From Gammaproteobacteria bacterium (lineage in GTDB: Bacteria; Pseudomonadota; Gammaproteobacteria; UBA6429; Thiohalophilaceae), in NCBI GenBank assembly GCA_030594815.1, contig JAUVEN010000013.1:1-38935 (forward strand): a stretch of DNA of 38,935 bases. The letters run 5' to 3'. Shown in pieces: positions 16,246-24,492 of this stretch. Position 1 is the first letter of the stretch; the number at the start of each line of letters is the position of its first letter. The position numbers and the translations under genes are program-made. The notes under the pieces are model-generated. The model was not told the DNA's origin and made no database searches. It was given only the letters and a program-made list of their open reading frames with translations.

Positions 16246-16796
16246 TAAATACAGATTGCTCACTACTCGGTTTTTCTGCCTACAGTGGTACCGGAAAAAC
16301 AACCTTATTAAGTCAGGTGTTACCGATACTAAAAGCGAAAGGCATACGGGTAGCTGTGATAAAACATGCGCACCATACTTTTGATATTGACCATGCAGGA
16401 AAAGACAGTCATACCCTACGACATGCAGGAGCATCACAAATGCTTATTGCGTCAAGTAAACGCTGGGCTTTAATGGTTGAAACACCCGACGCAACAAAAC
16501 CACCGGTATTAAATGAACTGATTGCGCAGCTTGATCAATCACAGTTAGATATCATTTTAGTTGAAGGTTTTAAGGATGAAGCATTCCCTAAAATTGAACT
16601 GCACCGTCCTTCTTTAGCTAAACCCTTTTTGTATACACTTGACAATAATATTATTGCTATCGCAACAGATGAAAACATACAACTGGAGCAAGACATTGCT
16701 CTATTAGATATAAATAATATTAAGCAGATTGCAGATTTTATTATTAACTACATACAACTCAATACTCTTAACGAAAAAAAACTAAATTCAAAATAA
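16239..16796 (+). CDS. mobB: Molybdopterin-guanine dinucleotide biosynthesis adaptor
   Basis: A GTP-binding P-loop protein that partners MobA in MGD formation. The P-loop is GFSAYSGTGKTTLL, followed by the family block VAVIKHAHHTFDIDHAGKDS and RHAGASQMLIAS, then LDIILVEGFKDEAFPKIELHR. Length 185 residues. It starts at ATG 16239 inside the end of mobA and ends 5 bases before moeA, so it is within the same transcription unit. Confidence 0.93.
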   Translation: MLINTDCSLLGFSAYSGTGKTTLLSQVLPILKAKGIRVAVIKHAHHTFDIDHAGKDSHTLRHAGASQMLIASSKRWALMVETPDATKPPVLNELIAQLDQSQLDIILVEGFKDEAFPKIELHRPSLAKPFLYTLDNNIIAIATDENIQLEQDIALLDINNIKQIADFIINYIQLNTLNEKKLNSK

Positions 16797-16801
16797 ACAT
16801 T

Positions 16802-18052
16802 ATGACAAATCCTGAACCTCTTATTACTGTTGATCAACCTGCTCTTACTGTTGATGAAGCTTGTTCCCTAATTCAGTCACAAATGAATCCAGTTTCATGC
16901 ATTAATAAAATTGAAATACGTTCGGCACTGGGACGATTTTTAGCAGAAGATATTCATTCAAAAATCAATGTTCCTTCACATACCAACTCTGCCATGGATG
17001 GTTATGCAATAAATGGCAACGATATACCATTAAAAGCAAATGCTAAACTTAATGTTGTCTGCACAGTATTAGCCGGCCAACCGTTCACAGGTAAAATTAA
17101 TTCTGGCGAATGTGCCCGCATTATGACTGGCGGCATGATGCCAGCCGGTACTGATACTGTCATCATGCAAGAAGATGTTGAACGAACGAATGACATCATT
17201 ACTATACAAGCTTGTCATATAAAGGGACAAAATGTCCGCCAGGCAGGTGAAGATCTCGCCATCGGGCAAGTGGCCTTACATAAAGGGCAAAAAATAATGC
17301 CGGCTGAACTTGGTATTCTCGCATCGCTTGGGCTTTCTGAAGTAAAAGTACAACGCCGTTTACGTGTTGCATTTTTCTCTACCGGTGATGAATTACGTTC
17401 AATAGGTGAAACACTCGCTGATGGTGAAATTTATGACAGCAACCGCTATAGCCTTTACGGTATGTTGTCTCGACTTGGTGTTGAGATCATTGATATGGGT
17501 GTCATTGCGGATCGCAAACAAGATATTGAATCCGCTTTTGCAGCCGCAGCTGAAAATGCAGATGTGGTGATTACCAGTGGTGGCGTCTCAGTGGGTGAAG
17601 CCGACTTTGTAAAAGAGACACTCGACAATATGGGTGAAGTGAAGTTTTGGAAAATTGCAATGAAGCCCGGACGACCATTAGCATTTGGGAAAATAAAAAA
17701 CGCCCTCTTCTTTGGACTGCCTGGAAATCCCGTTGCCGTCATGGTGACTTTTTACCAGTTTGTACAAAATGCTTTATTAATCATGGCTGGCGCCCGGATT
17801 AAACCTCGACTGCAACTGCAATTACCCAGCAGTAATGCCTTTAAAAAAGCACCGGGCCGAACAACATTTATACGCGGCATCATTGAAAATGATCAAAATG
17901 GAAAGATGAGCGTTCGCAGCACAGGACAACAAGGTTCAGGCATTCTTAATTCAATGAGCCAGGCGAATTGCTTTATTATATTAGCTCATGATGATGGCCC
18001 CGTTAACAAAGGTGACATTGTTAACGTTGAACCTTTTGAAGGTTTTATTTAA
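16802..18052 (+). CDS. moeA: Molybdopterin molybdotransferase (metal insertion)
   Basis: Inserts the oxyanion metal into adenylylated molybdopterin. The 416-residue length and motifs fit MoeA: HTNSAMDGYAI in domain III, ARIMTGGMMPAGTDTVIMQE, FFSTGDEL, GEIYDSNRYSLYGML, VITSGGVSVGEADFVKE and FFGLPGNPVAVMVTFYQFV. It ends the tupABC-mobA-mobB-moeA operon. With tungstate uptake in the same unit, this copy may handle tungsten in preference to molybdenum; that is inference. A repeat-rich gap follows. Confidence 0.95.
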   Translation: MTNPEPLITVDQPALTVDEACSLIQSQMNPVSCINKIEIRSALGRFLAEDIHSKINVPSHTNSAMDGYAINGNDIPLKANAKLNVVCTVLAGQPFTGKINSGECARIMTGGMMPAGTDTVIMQEDVERTNDIITIQACHIKGQNVRQAGEDLAIGQVALHKGQKIMPAELGILASLGLSEVKVQRRLRVAFFSTGDELRSIGETLADGEIYDSNRYSLYGMLSRLGVEIIDMGVIADRKQDIESAFAAAAENADVVITSGGVSVGEADFVKETLDNMGEVKFWKIAMKPGRPLAFGKIKNALFFGLPGNPVAVMVTFYQFVQNALLIMAGARIKPRLQLQLPSSNAFKKAPGRTTFIRGIIENDQNGKMSVRSTGQQGSGILNSMSQANCFIILAHDDGPVNKGDIVNVEPFEGFI

Positions 18053-18441
18053 AAATAGCTGTCATTGCACTTAATGAACCGCTACGCGTTTCGTCAGTAT
18101 TACCCTAACGTGTTCTACACGTTCTGGCATCGCGCCCTGAATATTATTGTAAACAATATGAGTAAATACTCTTGGGGTCAGGTAAGTAAAACGAACCTTG
18201 GGAACTAGAAAAAGAAAGGAAAAAGCGGACGAGCACAGGACGTGCGAAGGTACGAAGCCAAGGATGGCTGAAGGTAGAATAATGCAGGAGCAGTTGTCGA
18301 GTGTACATGTAGGCCGTTCCCGCACTTCCTTGTGCTACACGGCATTAAAACATCCATGTTTTTAATATCTGAGCATTTCCGAGTGCCCTTGGGGTATGAG
18401 TTTCTTTATAACGCCGCTAGCGCCGCATAAATGAGATAATT
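18053..18441. repeat. Repeat-rich intergenic region between moeA and ychF
   Basis: I see no convincing gene in these 389 bases. The region holds a perfect 7-bp hairpin AACGTGT-TCT-ACACGTT (18107-18123), a near-palindrome around ATTGTAAACAAT, and a 40-base core at 18262-18301. That core is repeated, inverted and slightly diverged, at 21614-21653 near prs. The centre (18170-18260) is purine-rich and unlike neighbouring coding DNA. An 84-codon minus-strand frame here has no family features. It is probably a remnant of a mobile or intergenic repeat element. Confidence 0.5.
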
Positions 18442-19533
18442 TTAGACGTTAAAGCGGAAATGCATTACATCGCCATCTTGTACAACATATTCTTTTCCTT
18501 CAAGACGTAATTTACCGGCTTCTTTACAGCCTTGTTCACCGTTATTGGCGACAAAATCTTCATAGGCCATGACCTCGGCGCGAATGAAGCCTTTTTGGAA
18601 GTCTGTGTGAATCACGCCAGCCGCTTCAGGCGCAGTGGCTCCGACTTTGACAGTCCATGCACGGACTTCTTTTACGCCTGCGGTGAAGTACGTTTGCAGA
18701 CCTAACAAAGAATAGGCGGCGAAAATGACACGATTTAAACCGGGCTCTTTAAGTCCCATCTCGGATAAGAACTCTTTTAAATCATCATCGTCTAACTCAA
18801 CCATTTCGGCTTCCATTGAAGCACAAACAGGTACAACAGCTGAACCTTCGGCTTCAGCGTGCGCTATGACTTTATCGAGCATAGGGTTATTTTCAAAACC
18901 ATCTTCAGCGACATTAGCAATGTACAAAACAGGCTTGATGGTTAGAAGGAAAAACTCATGTAAACTCGCAAGATCATCTTCGTCCAGCTTCATAGAGCGA
19001 ACCGCATTACCTTCATCTAACTGAGCTTTTACTTTTTCTAACAATACGAGTTTTGTTTTTGCTTCTTTATCACCCGACTTAGCAACTTTGCTATAACGAT
19101 GAATGCCTTTTTCGATAGAATCCATATCCGCAAGTGCGAGTTCTGTATCAATAACTTCAACGTCATCTAAGGGGTTTATTTTTCCCGCCACATGTACAAC
19201 ATCATCATCTTCAAAACAACGCACAACATGTACGATGGCATCAGTCTCACGAATATTGGCGAGAAATTTATTTCCTAAGCCTTCACCTTTTGATGCACCG
19301 GCAACCAAGCCCGCGATATCTACAAATTCCATTGTAGTGGGTATCGTTTTTTCAGGAACAACAATCTCTGCAAGTTTGTCCTGACGTGAATCAGGCACTG
19401 GTACGATACCGACATTAGGTTCGATGGTACAAAAAGGATAGTTCTCTGCCTGGATACCGGCTTTAGTTAACGCATTAAATAAAGTTGATTTGCCTACGTT
19501 AGGTAAGCCGACGATACCGCATTTTACGCCCAT
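18442..19533 (-). CDS. ychF: Redox-regulated ATPase YchF (Obg-family)
   Basis: A ribosome-associated P-loop ATPase involved in translation quality and stress responses. Walker A is [14 protein letters not shown]; the switch region contains [17 protein letters not shown], and NVAED replaces the GTP-specific NKxD, as in YchF. A C-terminal TGS domain is near [20 protein letters not shown], with the final [16 protein letters not shown]. Length 363 residues with ATG at 19533 (AAAGGA upstream), the normal family length. The longer frame start at 19563 runs into a repeat arm and is rejected. It follows pth and rplY in the usual order, separated by repeats and a GxxExxY gene. Confidence 0.95.
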   Translation of the reverse strand: MGVKCGIVGLPNVGKSTLFNALTKAGIQAENYPFCTIEPNVGIVPVPDSRQDKLAEIVVPEKTIPTTMEFVDIAGLVAGASKGEGLGNKFLANIRETDAIVHVVRCFEDDDVVHVAGKINPLDDVEVIDTELALADMDSIEKGIHRYSKVAKSGDKEAKTKLVLLEKVKAQLDEGNAVRSMKLDEDDLASLHEFFLLTIKPVLYIANVAEDGFENNPMLDKVIAHAEAEGSAVVPVCASMEAEMVELDDDDLKEFLSEMGLKEPGLNRVIFAAYSLLGLQTYFTAGVKEVRAWTVKVGATAPEAAGVIHTDFQKGFIRAEVMAYEDFVANNGEQGCKEAGKLRLEGKEYVVQDGDVMHFRFNV

Positions 19534-19544
19534 AATAATTTCCT

Positions 19545-19577
19545 TTAGCCACGAAGGACACAAAGTACACCAAGAAG
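19545..19577 (-). repeat. Isolated repeat arm (TTAGCCACGAAGGACACAAAG type)
   Basis: This 33-base stretch matches 19985-20016 in the same orientation with a single substitution (GTACACC for GAACACC) over most of its length. It has no mirrored partner of its own nearby, so with 19985 it forms a direct repeat flanking the GxxExxY gene. Confidence 0.75.
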
Positions 19578-19955
19578 TTAAATTGAAACCTTCTTAATTC
19601 CTTGCTTTAGTTTTACTGAGTTAAAATTCAGTAAAAATCCTCGCTTAACTTTTAATAATTTCAAATATGTCATAAGTTGAGCAACATGAATATCACAAAA
19701 CCTATCAACCGACTTTAATTCTAAAACCAATTTATTCTCAACAAGAATATCTGCACGAAACCCCATGCCTAAATCATTCCCAAGATATGTAACAGATATT
19801 GGCTTTTGTTGTTCAGCCACTAAACCTATTACATTTAATTCAAGCATCAATGCTTTTTCATAAATGATTTCTAATAACCCAGCTCCAAGTTCTTTATGAA
19901 CTTTAATAGCTACACCAAGTACTTTCTGAATTAACTCATCACTACAATCCTGCAT
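19578..19955 (-). CDS. GxxExxY protein
   Basis: A 125-residue protein with the defining motif GLLEIIY (G-x2-E-x2-Y, about residues 27-33) after [15 protein letters not shown]. The core [16 protein letters not shown] resembles a PD-(D/E)xK nuclease-like fold with D and E-x-K residues. The family is widespread and its function is not established. The start ATG 19955 has GGGAGAG upstream. It interrupts the normal pth-ychF neighbourhood and lies between two same-orientation copies of the GCCACGAAGGACACAAAG repeat, suggesting arrival as a cassette. Confidence 0.85.
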   Translation of the reverse strand: MQDCSDELIQKVLGVAIKVHKELGAGLLEIIYEKALMLELNVIGLVAEQQKPISVTYLGNDLGMGFRADILVENKLVLELKSVDRFCDIHVAQLMTYLKLLKVKRGFLLNFNSVKLKQGIKKVSI

Positions 19956-19984
19956 ACATAACTCTCCCTGTTATATGTTTTTTT

Positions 19985-20137
19985 GCCACGAAGGACACAA
20001 AGAACACCAAGAAAAGAAAAGCTTAAACCAATAAGGTCACGCGGTAATACGGGAGTAAAAACTAAAAATCTTTCCCTGTGAACACAATGTTCCCTGTGGT
20101 TAAATTGTTTTTATTTTTTCTTTGTGTCCTTCGTGGC
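19985..20137. repeat. Composite inverted-repeat element, copy 1
   Basis: Perfect 20-bp outer arms: GCCACGAAGGACACAAAGAA (19985-20004) and its inverse (20118-20137). Inside lies a second, weaker arm pair related to AACCACAGGGAA/TTCCCTGTGGTT. There is no coding capacity. Similar elements occur at 23691-23881 and 30828-31006, all in intergenic gaps. Confidence 0.85.
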
Positions 20138-20149
20138 TAAATATCTTTT

Positions 20150-20728
20150 TTATTTATCCGTATGTAATTCGTTCATGGCTTTTTGTATGTCACCGTCGAT
20201 AACAAGTGGCAATACATTTAAAGCGCGTTCAATATTTCTTTCGATACTGATTTGATCATCAGTGGAAGCTTTCTTTAATACATGATTGGTGACTTTATTT
20301 TTATCACCGGGATGGCCAATACCAATACGCAGGCGTAAATAATTGTTGCCACCCATTTTACTGGCTATGTCACGTAAGCCGTTATGCCCACCGTGGCCAC
20401 CGCCTTTTTTTAATCTTGCTGTGTCGACAGATAAATCGAGTTCATCATGCACAACTAAAATTTCATCAAGATTAATTTTATAAAAGTGTGCCAGTGCCTG
20501 AACAGCCTGGCCGCTAAGATTCATAAAGGTCGTTGGTTTAAGTAACCAAACATCTTCGCCGTTATGCTTATAACGTGCGGTTTCTCCATGAAACTTTTTA
20601 TCGAGCTTGAAACTAAGATTATGCTGGCGAGCCAACTCGTCTAAAAACCAAAAGCCGGCGTTATGTCGCGTACGCTCATATTCAGAACCAGGATTTCCCA
20701 GTCCAACTATGAGAGATACGCGAGACAA
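20150..20728 (-). CDS. pth: Peptidyl-tRNA hydrolase
   Basis: Cleaves peptidyl-tRNA released from stalled ribosomes, recycling tRNA. Motifs: GLGNPGSEYERTRHNAGFW (catalytic His in RHNAG, about residue 22), FMNLSGQAV and VVHDELDL (the Asp of the active site). KKGGGHGGHNGLRDI follows, then LRIGIGHP. Length 192 residues. It lies 32 bases downstream of rplY, as in many gammaproteobacteria, and the inverted-repeat element follows its stop. Confidence 0.96.
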   Translation of the reverse strand: MSRVSLIVGLGNPGSEYERTRHNAGFWFLDELARQHNLSFKLDKKFHGETARYKHNGEDVWLLKPTTFMNLSGQAVQALAHFYKINLDEILVVHDELDLSVDTARLKKGGGHGGHNGLRDIASKMGGNNYLRLRIGIGHPGDKNKVTNHVLKKASTDDQISIERNIERALNVLPLVIDGDIQKAMNELHTDK

Positions 20729-20760
20729 CGCCGGCTTCCAGAGAGGTTCAGACTGCGAGC

Positions 20761-21423
20761 TTATTCAGCAGCAGGTTCTTCACCACCTTCTTCAGCAGCA
20801 GCTTCTGGTGCTGCTGCTTCTGCTTCTTCTTCTTCTTCTGAAGCACCGCGAGGCATATGAACTGACGCAACAGGTTGGTCATGTGCTGCACCATGAGAAA
20901 GTTCAACTAACTCAACACCGGCAGGTACTATGATATCTGACATATGTACGCTGTGATCCAACTCTAATGAAGAAAGATCAACTTCCAGGAACTCAGGTAA
21001 GTCTTTTGGCAAACAAGCAACTTCGATTTCAGTAATGCTGTGTGTAACCAAGCCACCTTCTTTAGCACCAGGACATTCTTCTGCATTAATGAAATGCAAT
21101 GGTACACGCAGGTGTAATTTTTCAGTTGCACTTACACGTAAGAAATCAGCATGCATAATGGCAATTCTTGCTGGATGACGTTGTAAGTCTTTAAGAATAA
21201 CCTGCTCTTCTTTACCATCAACACTGAGTTTTAAGATGTGAGAATAAAATGCTTCGTTCTCTAGGTTATGTAGGAATTTTTTATGATCAATTGTTAATGA
21301 AACAGGTTCTTTACCTGCACCGTATACAACAGCAGGAAATTTTTCCGTATGACGTAGACGGCGGCTCGCACCTTTCCCTAAGTCCGTACGTGTTTCTGCT
21401 TCGATATTAAAGCTAATAGCCAT
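20761..21423 (-). CDS. rplY: Ribosomal protein bL25, long Ctc form
   Basis: Binds 5S rRNA in the large ribosomal subunit. The N-terminal L25 domain begins MAISFNIEAETRTDLGKGAS and contains RLRHTEKFPAVVYG; a C-terminal beta domain (Ctc type) follows. The protein ends in a low-complexity acidic Glu/Ala tail of about 27 residues. ATG 21423 has GGAGAAG upstream and gives 220 residues. An in-frame extension to 21651 is rejected: it is a translated intergenic repeat. The gene lies between prs and pth as expected. Confidence 0.95.
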   Translation of the reverse strand: MAISFNIEAETRTDLGKGASRRLRHTEKFPAVVYGAGKEPVSLTIDHKKFLHNLENEAFYSHILKLSVDGKEEQVILKDLQRHPARIAIMHADFLRVSATEKLHLRVPLHFINAEECPGAKEGGLVTHSITEIEVACLPKDLPEFLEVDLSSLELDHSVHMSDIIVPAGVELVELSHGAAHDQPVASVHMPRGASEEEEEAEAAAPEAAAEEGGEEPAAE

Positions 21424-21547
21424 GTTACTTCTCCAAGTCACGAATGCTTTCGCTATCCGTTTAAAATAAAACAGGTTAAAACTTAACCTGCTGTTCTGGT
21501 TTCTTTTTGCGACCAAAAGAAACCTTTGAAATACCTTTTTTTTAATT

Positions 21548-21675
21548 CCCTCCCCTGCAAGGGGAGGGTTAGGGTGGGGTGATAATAATTTATCCCCGCC
21601 CCCTACCCCCCTCCCTCGGCAACTGCTCCTGCGTTGCTCTACCTCCTGCATCCATGCAGTCGTGAGGGAGGGGGG
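21548..21675. repeat. GC-rich compound intergenic repeat with dispersed core
   Basis: It begins with a perfect hairpin CCCTCCCC-TGCAA-GGGGAGGG (21548-21568) and an AGGGTGGGGT tail. It ends with 12-bp inverted arms CCCCCCTCCCTC (21606-21617) and GAGGGAGGGGGG (21664-21675). Between those arms is a core (21614-21653) whose reverse complement matches 18262-18301. The base composition is sharply different from the AT-rich surroundings. Confidence 0.8.
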
Positions 21676-21703
21676 ATAAAGGTATTATCTGTTTAGTCCG
21701 TTA

Positions 21704-22657
21704 CTAATCTACGTATAACGTACTAACCGATTCTTCATTACTGATGCGGCGCATTGTTTCTGCCAACAGTTCAGCAATACTTAATTGACGAATTTTACCT
21801 GTTGCTGCTGCAGAAGGCTGCAGAGGTATGGTGTCCGTAACCACGAGCTCATCTAACTCTGACTTACTAATATTATCTATTGCCGGGCCCGATAAAACAG
21901 GGTGTGTAATATAAGCCACCACTTTTTCAGCACCATTTTCTTTTAATGCTGCAGCAGCTGCACATAATGTACCTGCGGTATCAACCAGATCATCAATCAA
22001 GATACAGGTACGACCTTCCACATCACCAATGATGTTCATGACCTTTGCTTCGTTTGCACGTGGACGACGTTTATCGATAATCGCGAGATCAGCATCATCT
22101 AATCTTTTTGCCAAAGCACGAGCACGTACTACACCACCAACATCGGGAGAAACAACCATTAGGTTGTCGTACTTCCGACGCCAGATATCGCCCAACAAAA
22201 TAGGCGAAGCATAAACATTATCAACAGGAATACTAAAGAAACCTTGAATTTGGTCAGCATGTAAATCAACCGTTAATACGCGATCCGTACCCACGGTACT
22301 GATCATTTCAGCAACGACTTTTGCTGTAATCGGAACACGCGCTGAACGTGGTCGTCTATCCTGACGGGCATAACCAAAATATGGAATAACTGCGGTTACA
22401 CGTGCAGCAGATGAACGGCGCATGGCATCCACCATGACCAGTAATTCCATTAAATTCTTATTCGTTGGCGCACAGGTTGGTTGCACGATAAAAACATCCT
22501 TACCACGGACATTTTCCATGACTTCAACCATGACTTCGCCATCACTGAATTGACCAACAATCGCATTACCCAAAGGCATATTAAGGCGACGGGCAATTTC
22601 ACTTGCCAACTGCGGGTTTGAATTACCCGCAAATACCATCATGTTGCCGTATGACAC
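21704..22657 (-). CDS. prs: Ribose-phosphate pyrophosphokinase
   Basis: Makes PRPP from ribose 5-phosphate and ATP for nucleotide, His and Trp synthesis. Visible: the flexible-loop area [27 protein letters not shown], and the PRPP-binding motif [14 protein letters not shown]. At 317 residues it is a standard class I enzyme. The start is GTG at 22657 with AGGGGG 5-6 bases upstream; internal ATGs five and six codons later lack this. It follows ispE and tRNA-Gln, and a terminator-like hairpin separates it from the tRNA. Confidence 0.95.
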   Translation of the reverse strand: MSYGNMMVFAGNSNPQLASEIARRLNMPLGNAIVGQFSDGEVMVEVMENVRGKDVFIVQPTCAPTNKNLMELLVMVDAMRRSSAARVTAVIPYFGYARQDRRPRSARVPITAKVVAEMISTVGTDRVLTVDLHADQIQGFFSIPVDNVYASPILLGDIWRRKYDNLMVVSPDVGGVVRARALAKRLDDADLAIIDKRRPRANEAKVMNIIGDVEGRTCILIDDLVDTAGTLCAAAAALKENGAEKVVAYITHPVLSGPAIDNISKSELDELVVTDTIPLQPSAAATGKIRQLSIAELLAETMRRISNEESVSTLYVD

Positions 22658-22692
22658 ATTATCCCCCTAGGGATTGAGTATTGATTCAGCTG

Positions 22693-22726
22693 AAAAAGTC
22701 CCTGCAAATCTTCATATACAAGGACT
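22693..22726 (-). terminator. Rho-independent terminator after tRNA-Gln
   Basis: On the minus strand AGTCCTTG (22726-22719) pairs with CAGGGACT (22704-22697) as an 8-bp stem with one G-U pair, followed directly by a run of T. It begins about 11 bases after the tRNA CCA end, so it probably ends the ispE-tRNA transcript and separates it from prs. Confidence 0.6.
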
Positions 22727-22736
22727 CTGTTTAATA

Positions 22737-22811
22737 TGGCTGGGGTACCAGGATTCGAACCTGGGAATGCTGGAATCAAAATCCAGTGCCTTACCGCTTG
22801 GCGATACCCCA
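22737..22811 (-). tRNA. tRNA-Gln (anticodon TTG)
   Basis: The minus strand gives a 75-base cloverleaf. The acceptor stem pairs TGGGGTA with TACCCCA, followed by discriminator G and an encoded CCA. The anticodon stem CTGGA/TCCAG encloses the loop TTTTGAT, with anticodon TTG (Gln). The T arm is CCAGG-TTCGAAT-CCTGG. Placement between ispE and prs is common in gammaproteobacteria. Confidence 0.97.
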
Positions 22812-22825
22812 ATTGACTGTTGTAA

Positions 22826-22849
22826 CTGACATTATTAAGTCAATGTCAG
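22826..22849. other. Dyad at the end of ispE
   Basis: CTGACATT (22826-22833) and AATGTCAG (22842-22849) are perfect 8-bp inverted arms around an 8-base loop, overlapping the ispE stop. There is no T-run in the direction of transcription, so it could be a processing or pausing structure ahead of the tRNA. Confidence 0.4.
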
Positions 22850-23682
22850 AAAAATTCTTTTAATGGTGTCTGATTCATGCCTTTGGCAATAAACCCATCC
22901 CATTTCTCTGATAATTCAGAAAATGCCTTTTCGGCTTGTTCTTTATTATCAAACGCTGCAAATACGCAAGCGCCCGTTCCTGTCAGCTTCGATTCGCCAA
23001 ATTGAGCCAGTTCAATCAATGCCTGGTCAACTTCAGGATACATTTCTCTTACCGGAGCTTCACAAACATTGTCCGTTTGCCCTGTCAGAAAGTCGCGTAT
23101 TGTAATGGTTGAGCAATCTCGCCGCAATTGCGAATTGGCAAAAACCTTGGCTGTTGAAACATTTATTTGCGGTTTTAGCACTAAAAACCACTTTTCCGGC
23201 AAATCTATCGCTTCCAGACGTTCACCGACCCCTTCCGCCCATGCAGATTGGGCAAAAATAAAGACAGGAACATCGGCACCTAATTGTACTCCCAACTGCA
23301 TTAATTCCTTCTGACTCAGCCCACAACCCCATAAATGGTTGAGCCCAACTAAGACAGAAGCCGCATTTGAGCTGCCTCCACCAAGGCCTCCGCCCATGGG
23401 AAGCACCTTCTCGACAGAAATATCGACTCCAAGCGAACAATTACAGTGTGATTGCAACAATTGCGCTGCTTTTACGACTAAATCGTCATCTGCAGGCACT
23501 CCTGCTAAATTAGACAACCGATTGATGGAGCTGTCTTCACGACGCGTTAATTCTATGGAATCAGCATAATCAAGAAACTGGAAAACGGTCTGTAATAGAT
23601 GATAACCATCCTCTCGTTGACCTGTGATATGCAAAAACAGGTTTAATTTTGCCGGAGCAGAAACTGTTATTTTTTTATTCAT
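22846..23682 (-). CDS. ispE: 4-diphosphocytidyl-2-C-methyl-D-erythritol kinase
   Basis: A GHMP kinase of the MEP isoprenoid pathway that phosphorylates CDP-methylerythritol. Motifs: APAKLNLFLHI (catalytic Lys at the N-terminus), the glycine-rich ATP loop PMGGGLGGGSSNAA and GADVPVF. The C-terminal LTGTGACVFAAF is typical of the family. Length 278 residues. It lies in the lolB-(Rieske-like)-ispE-tRNA-prs order; an inverted-repeat element separates it from the Rieske-like gene. Confidence 0.95.
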   Translation of the reverse strand: MNKKITVSAPAKLNLFLHITGQREDGYHLLQTVFQFLDYADSIELTRREDSSINRLSNLAGVPADDDLVVKAAQLLQSHCNCSLGVDISVEKVLPMGGGLGGGSSNAASVLVGLNHLWGCGLSQKELMQLGVQLGADVPVFIFAQSAWAEGVGERLEAIDLPEKWFLVLKPQINVSTAKVFANSQLRRDCSTITIRDFLTGQTDNVCEAPVREMYPEVDQALIELAQFGESKLTGTGACVFAAFDNKEQAEKAFSELSEKWDGFIAKGMNQTPLKEFF

Positions 23683-23690
23683 AATTATTG

Positions 23691-23881
23691 GCCACCAAGG
23701 AAAAGAAGCTTAAACCACAGGGTACACGGGGAAATAAAATTTCATTAATATATTGGATTCTAATATCTCAAGTAAGATAAAACCCAAATTGAAAAATAAT
23801 AATTCCTTCCCTGTGCCCCCAGTGTCCCCCGTGGTTAATTATTTTTTTGTTTTTCTTCGTGTTCTTTGTGTCCTTGGTGGC
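23691..23881. repeat. Composite inverted-repeat element, copy 2
   Basis: Outer arms GCCACCAAGGA (23691-23701) and TCCTTGGTGGC (23871-23881) are exact inverses. Inner arms AACCACAGGGTACACGGGGA (23713-23732) and the CCCCCGTGGTT block near 23826-23836 mirror each other imperfectly. It is related in sequence and design to the elements at 19985 and 30828. Confidence 0.8.
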
Positions 23882-23890
23882 TAATCTTTT

Positions 23891-24481
23891 TTAAATTTTT
23901 GGCATCCAGATACCTACCTTTAAAATCCCATCTTCAACAACATGTTCCGGTATCGAGAGGTTTATCTGATCTTGATGACCACTATTTTTAAATATACGTC
24001 CCGCAGCATCATATTTTGCGGAAAAACATGGTTCGGTAAATAATTCTTTTTCACTGGCGTCACTTAAACGAACCTGACATCCTTTTTTATTTTCCCGGGG
24101 AATAAAAACAAAATATTTTTCACTAGCTGAACGAAAGTTATTTCTCATTTGTTCCGGCTGATCACTTTGTTTTGAAAGTGCATCACGCAATTCCACATCA
24201 TTTTTATTTAACCATAAAATATTGTTTTTTGTTCGCGCGTATACCCAGACTACCCCACCCGACCAGTTTAACACTGTCACTTTGCCTGGCGTGAAATCTG
24301 CGACAGGATGATCAATGACCCAGGCTGATGAGGCCCGTTGTTTTTCATCAATTTCATTTGATGAGAAACTTGAAATAAAAGGAACTGACAAAAAAGCTAA
24401 ACCAATCAAGCCAAGCAGTTTCATTAAGCCTGATAAAACATGGCGTCGTTTAAGTGAAGCGGGTGAGGATATGTTAGACAT
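23891..24481 (-). CDS. Rieske-like membrane-anchored protein lacking Fe-S ligands
   Basis: A 196-residue relative of the cytochrome bc1 Rieske subunit. It has an N-terminal Tat-like anchor (SLKRRHVLSG, then a hydrophobic stretch ending LSVPFISSF), the linker strand GKVTVLNWSGGVVWVYART, and a C-terminal fold with PCFSAKYDAAGRIF and QINLSIPEHVVEDGILKVG. In true Rieske proteins the cluster loops read CTHLGC and CPCHGS. Here they read ENKKGC (Cys135) and EPCFSA (Cys152): all four ligands are gone but both disulfide cysteines remain, at the spacing of 17. It cannot hold a 2Fe-2S cluster as written. It is 11 bases downstream of lolB. The role is unknown; a periplasmic scaffold or bc1-associated paralogue is possible. 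Confidence 0.72.
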   Translation of the reverse strand: MSNISSPASLKRRHVLSGLMKLLGLIGLAFLSVPFISSFSSNEIDEKQRASSAWVIDHPVADFTPGKVTVLNWSGGVVWVYARTKNNILWLNKNDVELRDALSKQSDQPEQMRNNFRSASEKYFVFIPRENKKGCQVRLSDASEKELFTEPCFSAKYDAAGRIFKNSGHQDQINLSIPEHVVEDGILKVGIWMPKI

Positions 24482-24492
24482 ATAAAATTAAA

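Noticed and set aside
18071-18325. 84-codon minus-strand reading frame after moeA
   Set aside because: It lies in repeat-rich DNA including the 40-bp core repeat; the product has no recognisable motif.
20607-20933. Plus-strand frames across pth/rplY
   Set aside because: They are antisense shadows of the rplY acidic tail and the pth N-terminus.
21424-21651. N-terminal extension of rplY by 76 codons
   Set aside because: It translates the GC-rich intergenic repeat (SPHPNPPLAGEG-type peptide). ATG 21423 has a good ribosome site and gives the normal protein.
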